Source: JAJZMY01 sp964604635
GTDB lineage: Archaea > Micrarchaeota > Micrarchaeia > Micrarchaeales > Micrarchaeaceae
DNA length: 59,746 nt
Direction: 5' to 3'
Assembly: GCA_964604635.1 (NCBI GenBank)
Contig: CAZRZO010000004.1
Location: forward strand, 1-59,746
Below, piece by piece: positions 52,418 through 59,746 of this stretch (position 1 is the stretch's first letter; each line of letters starts with the position of its first letter). The notes beneath the pieces are model-generated. The model was not told the origin of the DNA, searched no databases, and was given only the letters and a program-made list of their open reading frames with translations. A program made the position numbers and the translations under genes.

Positions 52418-53143
52418 CTAATTATTCAATTTTATTAAAATTTCTCCAAAAAATGTTTCTTGAATAATTAAAATTTTATTTTGATGCATTAAAAATAATA
52501 AAGGGACAAATAAATTTAATAATAGATTTTCACTAAAATTAGTTTTAAGTGTATTGAAAGTTGTCATTTTTTGAGAATCAATATATTTTGATATTAAATT
52601 ATAAACATTATCAATTTTTTCATCAATTCCAATATCAATAAAAAAATTCATTGGTATTGATGAATTTTCTGCAACTTGTTTATGTTTTTTCTCAATAACC
52701 ATTGCTTCATTAAGTGCATTAACAAGTTCATCTAATGTAATTTTTTTATTTGGTTGTAATCTAAATCTTGGATATATGTCATCTACTTGGGGAATAATTC
52801 TTTTGCTAATTTCAATATCTTCTTGAACAATTTGATCAGTATATTCACTTTCAAATGAAATTGTTTTACTTTTTAATTTTAATAATATAGAAGCAGCAAG
52901 GATAATATTGGATGGAATATATAAGTCAATAGTTTTTAATTGTTTTATAAACTTTAAATAAGAATCAACTATTTTACTGATATCAACATCCCATACATTA
53001 AGTTTATTTGTTTCAACAAGATTTAAAAGAATATCTTTCCATGTTGCATTTTTTACGAATTCTTGAATATTGGAAGCATTAATTAGATCAATATTTAATA
53101 AATTAGACTTTGAATTTACTTGATCTTTGTATACTTTAACCAT
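52418..53143 (-). CDS. scpA: Segregation and condensation protein ScpA
   Basis: I start at ATG 53143, which follows GGCGACATTT; an upstream in-frame ATG (53230) lacks a ribosome-binding site. The 241-residue kleisin has N-terminal ATWKDILLNLVETNKLNVWDVDI and SYLKFIKQL, then IILAASILLKLKS; the C-terminus is the winged helix for the SMC head. It heads the scpA-scpB-ftsZ-helicase cluster, which groups chromosome and division functions. Confidence 0.85.
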   Translation of the reverse strand: MVKVYKDQVNSKSNLLNIDLINASNIQEFVKNATWKDILLNLVETNKLNVWDVDISKIVDSYLKFIKQLKTIDLYIPSNIILAASILLKLKSKTISFESEYTDQIVQEDIEISKRIIPQVDDIYPRFRLQPNKKITLDELVNALNEAMVIEKKHKQVAENSSIPMNFFIDIGIDEKIDNVYNLISKYIDSQKMTTFNTLKTNFSENLLLNLFVPLLFLMHQNKILIIQETFFGEILIKLNN

Positions 53144-53273
53144 AAATGTCGCCAATATATTTATAGTCTTAATATCTTTTAAATTTTCGTTTAATTTTAA
53201 AAGAATATATTGATAAATAATCAGCAACAAAATTCATGAATTTGATATTTATTAATCTTATTAGAAATATTAA

Positions 53274-55881
53274 TATAAAATTTATTTTAAATTATTTAAT
53301 TTAACGAATTTAATATTAATATTTATCAATTCAATTAATTGTTCTATATCTCTTTCTAAATCTTCTCTTCTATTTTCTTTTTTATTAAAAAACATTATGA
53401 TTTTATCTCTCTGTTTCTCATTATCAATAAATGCAACTGAACCTACTAATCTTGGTAATATTCCAGTTGAGATTGGAAATAACAATATTAGTTTTCTCCA
53501 GTTAATTATTATCCATTCTATAATTATTTTTCCTATTTCTTCTGTAAGAAGATTAGTACTTGAATAAAATAATAATAAAAATTTATCTTGTAATCTAACA
53601 TCTGATGAAAATGTGAAATTTAATGATTCTTTTAATAAATCTAAATTATTAAATTTTGAAAGAACTGATAAATACTTTAATTTATCTTGAAGAATTAGTG
53701 AATGTAAATATAATTTCATTAATTTATTGTATGTTTGCTTATTTCCATAAAATGAAACAATATTCAAAATAGAAAGTTTGATATTTTCATTTATTTTTTT
53801 ACCTTTAGATAAATCATCAAATAATTTATTTGCTTTATTAATAATTTGCTTATCCCCTAGTAGTCCAAGATTATTTATTAAAACAGATCTTAATTTTATA
53901 ATTGATGTTTCATCTGATTTTTTTTCATTAAATTTAATTTGATTAAATAATTCTTTATTAATTCTATAAAAAATATCTTTCACTTTATTAAAAAATTTAG
54001 AATTCTGATATTTATAAGAAATATGATAAAAAAAATTAAGATGTAATAATATATTTATATTTAAAGGGTATTTCTGTTCTAAATTTACACAATATTTATT
54101 AATAAAATCAAAGTAGATTTCTACTTTTATTCTGCTTGTTCTTGCTAAACTAAACAAATCATCTTCAATACCATATGAATCAATTGCACTAAGTTTATTT
54201 TTTTTAATTAAATTTCCTAATTTTTCTAAATTTTCATTATCATAGTTTACTTTATAAAATCCTTTTTGATTTGAATTAAATTTAATCCATTTTTTGTTTA
54301 TTTTCAATTTTTGATGTTTATTATTAAATAAAAATGTTTTTTGTTTATTTTCAATTAAATAATTAATTGGTATTGGCCAAATTGATTGATTATTAGTTTT
54401 ATAATCTTGTAAGAAAAATCTTTTTTGTTCTAATTCAATTATATTTTTTCCATTATCAGTTACATTAATTAAAGGAAAACCTTTGTTATTTATCCAGTAT
54501 TTTGCAATTGATTTTATATCTACTTTTTGCTTTGATCTTTTATTAAAAACATAATTAATAATATCCCATAATTCATCTTCAACAGCATTTTGATAGGAAA
54601 ATTTTGATAAATATAATCGCAATCCATCTCTAAAATTATTTTCACCAATAAAATTTTCAAGCATACTTAGAATACAACTTCCTTTTTCATATGTAATTGG
54701 ATCAAATATTTCATTTATTTGATTTGGTGAATTTACTTTTGTGTGTATTGAGTGTGTTGATTTAAAAGAATCTTTATTAAACGCAAATTTATATGTAAAA
54801 ATATCTTCTTTATAATATTTCCATTCAGGAAATAAAACATTAATACATTTTGATTGCATAAAAGAAGCAAAACTTTCATTTAACCATAGATCATCCCACC
54901 ACTTCATTGTAACTAAATCACCAAACCATTGATGAGTCATTTCATGAGCAATTACATCTGCAATATTTTGTTTATCTGAAATAGAAAGATTTTTATCACC
55001 TAAAATATATTTTTCTCTAAAAGTTATTGCACCCCAATTTTCCATTGCACCTGCACTAAAATCAGGAATTGCAATTAAATCTAATTTTGGAAGCATATAT
55101 TTTATATTAAAATAATTTTCATAATAAGGTAGTATTTTTTTAATACAATCTAATGCAAAATAAGTTAATTTCTTTTTTCCTTCAACACTAATAACCCTTA
55201 TTTTAATATTTTTATATTTTGTTTCAACAAAATCAAATTTACCAACACCAAGATACAATAAATAAGTACTCATTTTTGGAGTTGTTTTAAATTGAATTAA
55301 GTTCTTATTTTTATTTACTTGTTGCTGCATTTCTATTGGCATATTGGAGATTGCTGTTAAATCTTTATCAATAACAAATGAAACATCAAAACTTGCTTTT
55401 AATTCAGGTTCATCAAAACAAACAAAAGCCCTTCGCGCATCACTTGGTTCAAATTGTGAAGTAAGAATAAATTTCTTTTTATTATTTAAATTATATTCAC
55501 TTTTATAAAAACCAATTAATTTATCATTGTTTATTCCTTGAAAATCCATTACAATTTCTGCATTTCCTGAAATCTTTTTATTTATAGTAAGAATTATTTT
55601 TTCGTATTTTTTGTTTTGTTTTACATTAATTTTATACTCTGTTTTTTTCTGTATTAATTTTACATTAAAAATTTTTAAGTCAACTGCATTTAATTCTATT
55701 TTATTAGTTAGTTTTTTTATATTAATCTTTATTTTTTCAAAACAATTAAATTTAAAATTAGAAATAGGTTCAAATTTTAAATTATAGTTTATTGGAATTG
55801 CATTTTCAATTAATTTATTATTATTTTTAATTTCACTCATAAAAACACTAAAAATATTTTAAATATATTTTTATTATTTTA
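53274..55881. repeat. 2,608-bp direct repeat, left copy
   Basis: Identical as far as I can read to 56768-59375 (offset 3,494). It contains a complete M1 aminopeptidase gene, 41 bp upstream of its ATG and 8 bp past its stop. Upstream sequence beyond the edge is related to that beside the right copy but clearly diverged. Confidence 0.9.
53282..55840 (-). CDS. M1-family aminopeptidase, copy 1
   Basis: An 852-residue zinc aminopeptidase. GAMEN (264-268), HEMTH (His299, Glu300, His303) and the third ligand Glu322 (NESF) are intact, with Tyr in EKGS-type region later. This is the tricorn-interacting-factor F2/F3 type found in Thermoplasma and Sulfolobus. It removes N-terminal residues from peptides, probably finishing proteasomal breakdown. 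Its protein is identical to the second copy. GTGTTTTT precedes the ATG. Confidence 0.93.
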   Translation of the reverse strand: MSEIKNNNKLIENAIPINYNLKFEPISNFKFNCFEKIKINIKKLTNKIELNAVDLKIFNVKLIQKKTEYKINVKQNKKYEKIILTINKKISGNAEIVMDFQGINNDKLIGFYKSEYNLNNKKKFILTSQFEPSDARRAFVCFDEPELKASFDVSFVIDKDLTAISNMPIEMQQQVNKNKNLIQFKTTPKMSTYLLYLGVGKFDFVETKYKNIKIRVISVEGKKKLTYFALDCIKKILPYYENYFNIKYMLPKLDLIAIPDFSAGAMENWGAITFREKYILGDKNLSISDKQNIADVIAHEMTHQWFGDLVTMKWWDDLWLNESFASFMQSKCINVLFPEWKYYKEDIFTYKFAFNKDSFKSTHSIHTKVNSPNQINEIFDPITYEKGSCILSMLENFIGENNFRDGLRLYLSKFSYQNAVEDELWDIINYVFNKRSKQKVDIKSIAKYWINNKGFPLINVTDNGKNIIELEQKRFFLQDYKTNNQSIWPIPINYLIENKQKTFLFNNKHQKLKINKKWIKFNSNQKGFYKVNYDNENLEKLGNLIKKNKLSAIDSYGIEDDLFSLARTSRIKVEIYFDFINKYCVNLEQKYPLNINILLHLNFFYHISYKYQNSKFFNKVKDIFYRINKELFNQIKFNEKKSDETSIIKLRSVLINNLGLLGDKQIINKANKLFDDLSKGKKINENIKLSILNIVSFYGNKQTYNKLMKLYLHSLILQDKLKYLSVLSKFNNLDLLKESLNFTFSSDVRLQDKFLLLFYSSTNLLTEEIGKIIIEWIIINWRKLILLFPISTGILPRLVGSVAFIDNEKQRDKIIMFFNKKENRREDLERDIEQLIELININIKFVKLNNLK

Positions 55882-55987
55882 TTATTTTATAGTAAAAATG
55901 TTATTCAATATATTAACAACATTATTATCTATTATTTTATTAATGAAACAGATTATTATAAATTATTCTATTAATAGAGTCTATTTT

Positions 55988-56332
55988 TTAGCTCAAACCA
56001 ACAATTATTACACCAATTGCAATTATAATAATACCTACCCACCGCAATAAAGAAATCTTTTCAAATAAAACAAAATGTGCTAACAACAATGTAAAAATAT
56101 ATGTTAATCCATTAAAACTATACAACCAACTTAAGTGAAACTTACTTAACATAAAAAAGTAAATTAAAGTAGCTAGTCCATAACAAATTAGACCAATAAA
56201 AATTAAATAAATAATAATATTATTATTACCTAATGCAGATTTAAATAATAATTGGCCTGATGCACCAAGTATAGTAGTAAATATAATAAAAATTAAATAA
56301 ATTTTATTTTTGATTATTTTTTTTGTTTTCAT
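55988..56332 (-). CDS. EmrE/EamA half-transporter, second of pair
   Basis: A 114-residue protein of four hydrophobic helices (SMR/DMT size), with FTTILGASGQLLFKSAL, a GLTYIFTLLLAHFVLFEKIS segment (EamA-like E-K) and a C-terminal GIIIIAIGVIIVGLS. It is translationally coupled to the first member (overlap of one base, TAATG), so the two probably form a heterodimer of opposite topology. Likely flippase or small-molecule exporter; substrate unknown. Confidence 0.8.
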   Translation of the reverse strand: MKTKKIIKNKIYLIFIIFTTILGASGQLLFKSALGNNNIIIYLIFIGLICYGLATLIYFFMLSKFHLSWLYSFNGLTYIFTLLLAHFVLFEKISLLRWVGIIIIAIGVIIVGLS

Positions 56333-56691
56333 TAGATCGTTATTGAAATTATTACAATACCAACAAATATCAGAATTATTCCTAATATTCTTTTTGAATT
56401 CAATTTTTCTTTTAATAGAAAAAATGAAAAAAGAGGAACGAAGATAAATACACTTGCGAATAAAGAATAAGTTATTGAAAGATTATCATGGGCAATACTA
56501 AGAACATATAGATATAAAGTTAAACTAAAACAATAAATTAACAGACCTATTATAATAAATTTATTTTTTATTAAATTTAATAAATCTCTAATGTTATTAA
56601 TGTTTGTAATCTTTTTTTTATATATAAATTGAGATAAAGCTGCAAGGAATGCTGCAAATAATGTTAAAATAATAATTAAATAAAATAGCAT
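56332..56691 (-). CDS. EmrE/EamA half-transporter, first of pair
   Basis: A 119-residue four-helix protein with AALSQFIYKKKI near helix 1 and SITYSLFASVFIFVPLFSFFLLKEKLNSKRILGIILI at the end, characteristic of EamA/SMR half-units. It resembles undecaprenyl- or polyprenyl-linked sugar flippase pairs (ArnE/ArnF type), a weak comparison. It lies between the two aminopeptidase copies and is repeated as a remnant after the second. Confidence 0.8.
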   Translation of the reverse strand: MLFYLIIILTLFAAFLAALSQFIYKKKITNINNIRDLLNLIKNKFIIIGLLIYCFSLTLYLYVLSIAHDNLSITYSLFASVFIFVPLFSFFLLKEKLNSKRILGIILIFVGIVIISITI

Positions 56692-56767
56692 AGATTATAT
56701 TTAAATATAGAATTTAAAAAGATTAATAAATAATATTTTTAGTATATTTCATCTTTGATTATAAATT

Positions 56768-59375
56768 TATAAAATTTATTTTAAATTATTTAATTTAACG
56801 AATTTAATATTAATATTTATCAATTCAATTAATTGTTCTATATCTCTTTCTAAATCTTCTCTTCTATTTTCTTTTTTATTAAAAAACATTATGATTTTAT
56901 CTCTCTGTTTCTCATTATCAATAAATGCAACTGAACCTACTAATCTTGGTAATATTCCAGTTGAGATTGGAAATAACAATATTAGTTTTCTCCAGTTAAT
57001 TATTATCCATTCTATAATTATTTTTCCTATTTCTTCTGTAAGAAGATTAGTACTTGAATAAAATAATAATAAAAATTTATCTTGTAATCTAACATCTGAT
57101 GAAAATGTGAAATTTAATGATTCTTTTAATAAATCTAAATTATTAAATTTTGAAAGAACTGATAAATACTTTAATTTATCTTGAAGAATTAGTGAATGTA
57201 AATATAATTTCATTAATTTATTGTATGTTTGCTTATTTCCATAAAATGAAACAATATTCAAAATAGAAAGTTTGATATTTTCATTTATTTTTTTACCTTT
57301 AGATAAATCATCAAATAATTTATTTGCTTTATTAATAATTTGCTTATCCCCTAGTAGTCCAAGATTATTTATTAAAACAGATCTTAATTTTATAATTGAT
57401 GTTTCATCTGATTTTTTTTCATTAAATTTAATTTGATTAAATAATTCTTTATTAATTCTATAAAAAATATCTTTCACTTTATTAAAAAATTTAGAATTCT
57501 GATATTTATAAGAAATATGATAAAAAAAATTAAGATGTAATAATATATTTATATTTAAAGGGTATTTCTGTTCTAAATTTACACAATATTTATTAATAAA
57601 ATCAAAGTAGATTTCTACTTTTATTCTGCTTGTTCTTGCTAAACTAAACAAATCATCTTCAATACCATATGAATCAATTGCACTAAGTTTATTTTTTTTA
57701 ATTAAATTTCCTAATTTTTCTAAATTTTCATTATCATAGTTTACTTTATAAAATCCTTTTTGATTTGAATTAAATTTAATCCATTTTTTGTTTATTTTCA
57801 ATTTTTGATGTTTATTATTAAATAAAAATGTTTTTTGTTTATTTTCAATTAAATAATTAATTGGTATTGGCCAAATTGATTGATTATTAGTTTTATAATC
57901 TTGTAAGAAAAATCTTTTTTGTTCTAATTCAATTATATTTTTTCCATTATCAGTTACATTAATTAAAGGAAAACCTTTGTTATTTATCCAGTATTTTGCA
58001 ATTGATTTTATATCTACTTTTTGCTTTGATCTTTTATTAAAAACATAATTAATAATATCCCATAATTCATCTTCAACAGCATTTTGATAGGAAAATTTTG
58101 ATAAATATAATCGCAATCCATCTCTAAAATTATTTTCACCAATAAAATTTTCAAGCATACTTAGAATACAACTTCCTTTTTCATATGTAATTGGATCAAA
58201 TATTTCATTTATTTGATTTGGTGAATTTACTTTTGTGTGTATTGAGTGTGTTGATTTAAAAGAATCTTTATTAAACGCAAATTTATATGTAAAAATATCT
58301 TCTTTATAATATTTCCATTCAGGAAATAAAACATTAATACATTTTGATTGCATAAAAGAAGCAAAACTTTCATTTAACCATAGATCATCCCACCACTTCA
58401 TTGTAACTAAATCACCAAACCATTGATGAGTCATTTCATGAGCAATTACATCTGCAATATTTTGTTTATCTGAAATAGAAAGATTTTTATCACCTAAAAT
58501 ATATTTTTCTCTAAAAGTTATTGCACCCCAATTTTCCATTGCACCTGCACTAAAATCAGGAATTGCAATTAAATCTAATTTTGGAAGCATATATTTTATA
58601 TTAAAATAATTTTCATAATAAGGTAGTATTTTTTTAATACAATCTAATGCAAAATAAGTTAATTTCTTTTTTCCTTCAACACTAATAACCCTTATTTTAA
58701 TATTTTTATATTTTGTTTCAACAAAATCAAATTTACCAACACCAAGATACAATAAATAAGTACTCATTTTTGGAGTTGTTTTAAATTGAATTAAGTTCTT
58801 ATTTTTATTTACTTGTTGCTGCATTTCTATTGGCATATTGGAGATTGCTGTTAAATCTTTATCAATAACAAATGAAACATCAAAACTTGCTTTTAATTCA
58901 GGTTCATCAAAACAAACAAAAGCCCTTCGCGCATCACTTGGTTCAAATTGTGAAGTAAGAATAAATTTCTTTTTATTATTTAAATTATATTCACTTTTAT
59001 AAAAACCAATTAATTTATCATTGTTTATTCCTTGAAAATCCATTACAATTTCTGCATTTCCTGAAATCTTTTTATTTATAGTAAGAATTATTTTTTCGTA
59101 TTTTTTGTTTTGTTTTACATTAATTTTATACTCTGTTTTTTTCTGTATTAATTTTACATTAAAAATTTTTAAGTCAACTGCATTTAATTCTATTTTATTA
59201 GTTAGTTTTTTTATATTAATCTTTATTTTTTCAAAACAATTAAATTTAAAATTAGAAATAGGTTCAAATTTTAAATTATAGTTTATTGGAATTGCATTTT
59301 CAATTAATTTATTATTATTTTTAATTTCACTCATAAAAACACTAAAAATATTTTAAATATATTTTTATTATTTTA
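56768..59375. repeat. 2,608-bp direct repeat, right copy
   Basis: Identical to 53274-55881. Because unique genes (the EmrE pair) lie between the copies, this is not a simple assembly overlap. Edges are sharp on both sides. Confidence 0.9.
56776..59334 (-). CDS. M1-family aminopeptidase, copy 2
   Basis: 852 residues, identical in protein sequence to the copy at 53282-55840, with GAMEN, HEMTH and the third Glu ligand all intact. No sign of relaxed selection. Keeping two identical complete copies in a compact genome suggests recent duplication, gene conversion or need for high dosage. Confidence 0.93.
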   Translation of the reverse strand: MSEIKNNNKLIENAIPINYNLKFEPISNFKFNCFEKIKINIKKLTNKIELNAVDLKIFNVKLIQKKTEYKINVKQNKKYEKIILTINKKISGNAEIVMDFQGINNDKLIGFYKSEYNLNNKKKFILTSQFEPSDARRAFVCFDEPELKASFDVSFVIDKDLTAISNMPIEMQQQVNKNKNLIQFKTTPKMSTYLLYLGVGKFDFVETKYKNIKIRVISVEGKKKLTYFALDCIKKILPYYENYFNIKYMLPKLDLIAIPDFSAGAMENWGAITFREKYILGDKNLSISDKQNIADVIAHEMTHQWFGDLVTMKWWDDLWLNESFASFMQSKCINVLFPEWKYYKEDIFTYKFAFNKDSFKSTHSIHTKVNSPNQINEIFDPITYEKGSCILSMLENFIGENNFRDGLRLYLSKFSYQNAVEDELWDIINYVFNKRSKQKVDIKSIAKYWINNKGFPLINVTDNGKNIIELEQKRFFLQDYKTNNQSIWPIPINYLIENKQKTFLFNNKHQKLKINKKWIKFNSNQKGFYKVNYDNENLEKLGNLIKKNKLSAIDSYGIEDDLFSLARTSRIKVEIYFDFINKYCVNLEQKYPLNINILLHLNFFYHISYKYQNSKFFNKVKDIFYRINKELFNQIKFNEKKSDETSIIKLRSVLINNLGLLGDKQIINKANKLFDDLSKGKKINENIKLSILNIVSFYGNKQTYNKLMKLYLHSLILQDKLKYLSVLSKFNNLDLLKESLNFTFSSDVRLQDKFLLLFYSSTNLLTEEIGKIIIEWIIINWRKLILLFPISTGILPRLVGSVAFIDNEKQRDKIIMFFNKKENRREDLERDIEQLIELININIKFVKLNNLK

Positions 59376-59728
59376 ATTTCTTTATTTATTTTATAATTTA
59401 ATAGAAAAATAGTTCATTAAGTAATTAGTTTATTAATAAAAAATAATAATTATAAATTATCTTATTAATACATTAATTTTATTATAAATAATAAATAAAT
59501 AAAAACAAAACAATTTATTAAAAGAATTTTATAGACAAAAAGAAATAAAAAATAGAATTATACACTAATACTTTAATAAGTATAATGAATTTATTTGTTA
59601 TTAGATTTAATAAATCTTTAATACTTTAATTTTTGTTATTTTAAATAGAAACAAAAAAATATTGAAATCAATATTAAGATAATAATTAAATAAAAATATA
59701 TTAAATAAAAAATAATAATAATGATAAT
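59376..59728. pseudogene. Decayed remnant of the EmrE-pair region after aminopeptidase copy 2
   Basis: No open frame. The first ~100 bp align, with gaps, to the sequence beyond the left copy (TTTATTAAT, then TATAAATTAT and TATTAATA, in the same order at 55935-55978). About 59586-59627 matches the 5' part of the first EmrE gene (minus strand) in 28 of 30 bases around TTTAATAAATCT, and AATAATTAAATAAAA follows in both. The region is shorter than the 886-bp original. In DNA this A/T-rich, chance similarity must be considered. Confidence 0.5.
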
Positions 59729-59746
59729 ATGGATGCTGCTAAATTA
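59729..59746 (+). CDS. Start of a gene leaving the window (3' partial)
   Basis: ATG at 59729 lies three bases after AATGAT, a normal start here, and opens a frame MDAAKL to the window edge. Six codons are too few to identify it. Confidence 0.35.

Noticed and set aside
53274..59375. Insertion sequence or transposon as cause of the long repeat
   Set aside because: No transposase and no terminal inverted repeats at the edges; the repeat contains only a peptidase gene.

Overview
The window reads as a stretch of a small, very AT-rich archaeal genome. Archaeal information-processing genes dominate: ribosomal proteins eS1, uS15 and eL40, aIF2-beta, aIF1A, archaeal-type ThrRS, family-B DNA polymerase, DNA primase large subunit, alpha-NAC and a beta-CASP RNase. 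A Tes-like radical SAM enzyme, a class III signal-peptide pilin and DUF424/DUF981/DUF996 proteins add to this. Arg is almost always AGA, intergenic DNA is nearly all A/T, and many ribosome-binding sites are GTGAT placed three bases before the start codon. The gene mix (M1 'tricorn-factor'-like aminopeptidase, P5C dehydrogenase, malic enzyme, NuoH, class II RNR, a tRNA interrupted outside the anticodon loop) suggests a DPANN lineage, perhaps Parvarchaeota-like. That placement is inference and not proven by the sequence.

Layout. 1-3.7 kb: the end of a membrane-anchored protein, an M24 peptidase, and an overlapping PLD-like / FtsJ-like pair. 3.9-6.3 kb: uS15-eS1-beta-CASP nuclease operon. 6.3-14.6 kb: amino-acid permease, DUF72, Tes-like radical SAM enzyme with a small partner, a membrane-anchored lysozyme-like protein, an AmrS-like radical SAM enzyme, and a methylthioadenosine/purine phosphorylase. 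14.7-17.5 kb: HMG-CoA synthase and acetoacetyl-CoA thiolase (mevalonate entry). 18-26 kb: PolB, tRNA-Gln with a 35-nt insertion, an assembly gap, ThrRS, S2P-like protease, GT2. 26.6-29.5 kb: DUF424, NAC, GT4, agmatinase-like protein. 29.5-34.8 kb: six-gene suf operon (sufB-D-regulator-C-S-U) with twin palindromes at its promoter. 35-40.3 kb: P5C dehydrogenase, DUF192, NTP-transferase, malic enzyme, a Cys-rich miniprotein and primase large subunit. 40.3-44.3 kb: pilin, aIF1A, aIF2-beta, NuoH, eL40 and small proteins. 44.6-49.2 kb: a nucleotidyltransferase-like protein, class II RNR, APRT, DUF981, tRNA-Pro. 49.2-53.2 kb: Pif1-like helicase with a WYL-like tail, FtsZ, ScpB, ScpA. 53.3-59.4 kb: two identical M1 aminopeptidase genes flanking an EmrE/EamA half-transporter pair. 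A decayed remnant of that pair follows, and then the first codons of a gene that leaves the window.

The most notable signal is at translation starts. Four conserved genes (eS1, primase large subunit, SufD, aIF1A) have open frames and conserved N-termini that begin only at AUA or AUU. Each of these codons sits at the normal distance from a Shine-Dalgarno element, and no AUG/GUG/UUG exists in frame until far inside the conserved region. A fifth gene (FtsJ-like) shows the same pattern beside an unsupported upstream ATG, and aIF2-beta starts with UUG. Other notable items are the tRNA-Gln D-loop insertion, the suf operator with an in-operon Cys-cluster regulator, the PriL/PriX-like composite primase subunit, the eukaryote/bacteria-like mevalonate genes, and the 2,608-bp peptidase repeat whose flanks have diverged while the gene copies stayed identical.
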